From the NCBI GenBank assembly GCA_947505565.1, contig CANNLB010000081.1:1-7961 (forward strand): a stretch of 7,961 nucleotides of DNA, in the 5' to 3' direction. Position numbers and translations under genes: made by a program. Positions 6,275 through 7,961 of the stretch are shown piece after piece. The notes beneath the pieces were generated by a model. It worked only from the letters and a program-made list of their open reading frames with translations, had not been told where the DNA came from and made no database searches. Every line of letters starts with the position of its first letter. The stretch's first letter is position 1. Source of the stretch: Acidobacteriota bacterium (GTDB lineage: Bacteria; Acidobacteriota; Terriglobia; Bryobacterales; Bryobacteraceae).

Positions 6275-7146
6275 CGCGAGCATTACAACTGCAAGGGTAC
6301 ACCTTCGTTGGCCTCGCCTTCCTCGCCAGCCTATTGAGCCTAGCCGCCACGCGCCTGAATTCTCAAACCGAACTGATTCTAATTGGAACCATCATCACTT
6401 TGTTGGGGGTGCCTCACGGCGCCGTCGACGGCCTCTACGCACACACACTGTATGGAGTCAAAAGCCCCAAACAATGGCTGGCCTTCGTGGCGCTCTACCT
6501 CATCCCTGTCGGTCTCGTCATTTGTCTGTGGCAAGCCGCACCATTACTTTTCCTGGCTGGCTTCCTGGTCATCTCAGTCGTTCATTTCTCGGGCGATCCC
6601 CAGCCCGGCACGCCCATGGTGACTCGCATACTCTACGGCGGGGCCATCGTCGTATTGCCCGTTCTGTTCCATCCCGCCGAGGTCCATCGCCTGTTCCACC
6701 TCCTCGTCGGTACCGACCAAGCTACGCTTCTCGTTGCAAGTCTGCAACCGCTCGCCCGGCCCTGGCTCATCGCCCTCGTCATATCTGCCCAGCTGGTTTG
6801 GCGCTCAAACCGATTGACCGCCCTCGAGCTTCTGGCCGTCGGTGCGCTCGCGCTCGCCGCCCCCCCGCTCTGGGCCTTCACCATCTTCTTCTGCGGCATG
6901 CATAGCACCCGGCATCTCCTGCGAACTTTCGATTTCGCGGGACGCCCCCCCCCACGTTCGCTCCTCCTCGCCGCGTCTCTTCCCATGTTCACCGTCGCAC
7001 TAATCGGCGGCGCCGGCTTACTTTGGCCCGGAGCAATGTCCCTGGAGGCAAGGCTGATTCAGCTCATTTTTGTAGGACTCGCCGCTCTCACCGTACCTCA
7101 CATGGCGCTCGTCGAACGCGTGCGCTTCGCCAACTGGAAGCCCTAA
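6265..7146 (+). CDS. blh: Brp/Blh-type beta-carotene 15,15'-dioxygenase (retinal synthase)
   Basis: This is a membrane-embedded, iron-dependent enzyme that splits beta-carotene into two retinal molecules, the chromophore of the rhodopsin two genes upstream. I chose the ATG at 6265 because GGCAGG lies just before it, the hydrophobic family N-terminus begins there, and the frame upstream is antisense-like Arg/Pro-rich sequence. It overlaps the crtY stop by ten bases. The 293-residue protein has many hydrophobic segments and the expected histidines: LGVPHGAVDG (His51), VVHFSGD (His107), CGMHSTRHLL (His213 and His217) and TVPHMALVERVRF (His279). The His51-His107 and His213-x3-His217 spacing is close to the iron ligands reported for the marine metagenomic Blh. 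Two C-tracts (seven at 6860-6866, nine at 6945-6953) lie in the coding region, and slippage in them would remove the C-terminal histidine motif. Its stop is 12 bases from that of the convergent minus-strand gene. Confidence 0.93.
   Translation: MALTRALQLQGYTFVGLAFLASLLSLAATRLNSQTELILIGTIITLLGVPHGAVDGLYAHTLYGVKSPKQWLAFVALYLIPVGLVICLWQAAPLLFLAGFLVISVVHFSGDPQPGTPMVTRILYGGAIVVLPVLFHPAEVHRLFHLLVGTDQATLLVASLQPLARPWLIALVISAQLVWRSNRLTALELLAVGALALAAPPLWAFTIFFCGMHSTRHLLRTFDFAGRPPPRSLLLAASLPMFTVALIGGAGLLWPGAMSLEARLIQLIFVGLAALTVPHMALVERVRFANWKP
6945..6953 (+). repeat. Nine-C homopolymer inside blh
   Basis: Nine consecutive C (flanked by G and A) encode the Pro-Pro-Pro stretch near residue 230 of Blh. 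A one-base change here shifts the last 60-odd codons out of frame, including the VPHM motif. Such tracts are mutation-prone and also prone to sequencing error; here the frame is intact. Confidence 0.7.
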
Positions 7147-7158
7147 CTTCGACCCCGC

Positions 7159-7961
7159 TTAAATCCTCTTCTGCAGACCCTCATTCATTCCCGGAATCAA
7201 ACCGGGCATCTGCACCGGCGATTGCCCCGGAATCTGCGGCCGCCCGCCTATCTGGCCTCCCGCTCCACCTATCCCCGCTTCTTTCTCCGGGTCGTACACA
7301 AACTCCCATTCTTTGTAGTTCGTCTTCTCGTTGTAGATCTTGATCCCTTCCCGGTCCACGTTGCTCGCAAGCCCAATGATTCCCGCCCCCAACCCCTGCG
7401 GCTGCTGGGAACCCATTGCCGCCGCCAAACCCTGCGGATTCGGCGTCGTCAGCAACCGCCGGATCATGTCCGTCGCCGGATTCGCATTGATCCCATTCGG
7501 CGTCTGCCCCGTCATCGGGCCAGTCAACGGCGGCCCGAAACTCGTCGAACCACTCCCCGGCAATCGCAACGTCCCATTGTTCGCCGGTGCCGCCGTGAAG
7601 CTTCCGCCCACGCTGTACCCGCCCCCGCCTACCGAGTAAACTCCGCTGTTTTGCTGCTGTTGTTGCTGAGGCTGCCGCGGTGCCAGCTGACCCCCGGTCT
7701 GCGAGTTCGCCGCCGCGTTCGGATACCCGCCCTGCTGCGCAAACGGGCCCGGCAGGCCCGGAGCCGTCGGCACATTCGGATTCGATCCCAAGCCCGGAAA
7801 CATCCCCTGCGAAAAGCCCTGCGGTGGTGGCGGCGGCCCCTCTCCTCCCGGCGGCTGTCCATTCGCCGATACCATTCCCGGAGCCCCCTGCATCTCCGAC
7901 GCCCTTCGCGGTCCCCCCGCCATCTGCGCGTTCGGATCCGTACTAATCGTCGCCGTCGAAC
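7159..7961 (-). CDS. Pro/Gly/Gln-rich protein with a conserved C-terminal block, C-terminal part (open at right edge)
   Basis: The frame is open to the window edge: upstream of the Met at 7923 it reads STATISTDPNAQ without a stop, so the true start is outside. Of the roughly 267 residues visible, the first 170 are low-complexity: Pro/Gly-rich runs, PQQQQQQ written with mixed CAG and CAA codons, and YSVGGGGYSVGG. A more ordered block follows: NPATDMIRRLL, PQGLAAAM and PQGLGAG, then GIIGLASNVDREGIKIYN and KTNYKEWEFVYDPEKEAG, and a second Pro/Gly-rich tail ending in LQKRI. The GIxGLAS---EGIK-YN----Y-EWEFVYD block resembles the end of acidobacterial pseudopilin-related secretion proteins as I recall them. 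It might therefore be a GspG-like or other type II secretion/type IV pilus-associated protein, with the pilin part off the window. This is tentative. It converges on blh with a 12-base gap and no visible terminator. Confidence 0.65.
   Translation of the reverse strand, partial: STATISTDPNAQMAGGPRRASEMQGAPGMVSANGQPPGGEGPPPPPQGFSQGMFPGLGSNPNVPTAPGLPGPFAQQGGYPNAAANSQTGGQLAPRQPQQQQQQNSGVYSVGGGGYSVGGSFTAAPANNGTLRLPGSGSTSFGPPLTGPMTGQTPNGINANPATDMIRRLLTTPNPQGLAAAMGSQQPQGLGAGIIGLASNVDREGIKIYNEKTNYKEWEFVYDPEKEAGIGGAGGQIGGRPQIPGQSPVQMPGLIPGMNEGLQKRI

Noticed and set aside
7652..7676. Triplet-repeat microsatellite in the minus-strand gene (Gln run)
   Set aside because: The codons are a mixture of CAG and CAA, so there is no pure DNA repeat to expand or contract.
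1..7961. CRISPR array, tRNA, rRNA, transposase or insertion-sequence ends
   Set aside because: I saw no regularly spaced repeats, cloverleaf-like sequence, DDE or tyrosine recombinase motifs, or terminal inverted repeats with target duplications.

Overview
The window looks like a chromosomal segment of a GC-rich, flagellated bacterium. My best guess is Acidobacteriota. This rests on remembered similarity of three products: the Pro/Gln/Gly-rich protein at the right edge, with its short conserved 'IYNEKTNYKEWEFVYD' block; the 257-residue protein with a GP-T--GK-RSS-NA N-terminus; and the terminase-like protein beside it. No rRNA or other phylogenetic marker is present, so the phylum call is an inference.

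Layout, left to right. (1) Positions 2-718: the 3' part of flgL (hook-filament junction protein), open at the left edge. (2) Positions 719-1959: a decayed, gene-poor stretch. It holds a 3'-truncated MNT-type nucleotidyltransferase on the plus strand and a 3'-truncated two-helix membrane protein (SLATT-like) on the minus strand. The two meet tail to tail at about 1276-1285, as if a deletion had removed the ends of two convergent accessory genes. (3) Positions 1960-4290: a sigma70-like promoter, a very strong 20-bp hairpin followed by T4, an intact 257-codon gene, then a terminase large-subunit-like gene wrecked by frameshifts and two in-frame stops. Its first nuclease aspartate also appears to be replaced by histidine. 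(4) Positions 4317-7146: an intact light-harvesting cassette on the plus strand. It encodes a xanthorhodopsin-family proton pump, lycopene cyclase CrtY and the retinal-forming dioxygenase Blh. (5) Positions 7159-7961: the C-terminal part of a low-complexity protein on the minus strand, convergent with blh and open at the right edge.

The cassette reads as a short pathway. CrtY makes beta-carotene from lycopene, Blh cleaves it to two retinals, and retinal binds Lys228 of the rhodopsin, which pumps protons outward in light. The upstream carotenoid steps (crtE, crtB, crtI) are not in the window. The rhodopsin has the DTE triad of a proton pump and a green-tuning Leu. It carries Trp at the position where Salinibacter xanthorhodopsin has the Gly that opens the carotenoid-antenna window, so it probably works without an antenna. 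A perfect 10-bp hairpin with a GCAA tetraloop lies between the rhodopsin and crtY genes and may set unequal expression. crtY and blh overlap by 10 bases.

The light cassette directly abuts the wrecked terminase-like gene and sits near other truncated accessory genes. This suggests an insertion-prone site, although no integrase, transposase, att site or flanking repeat is visible.
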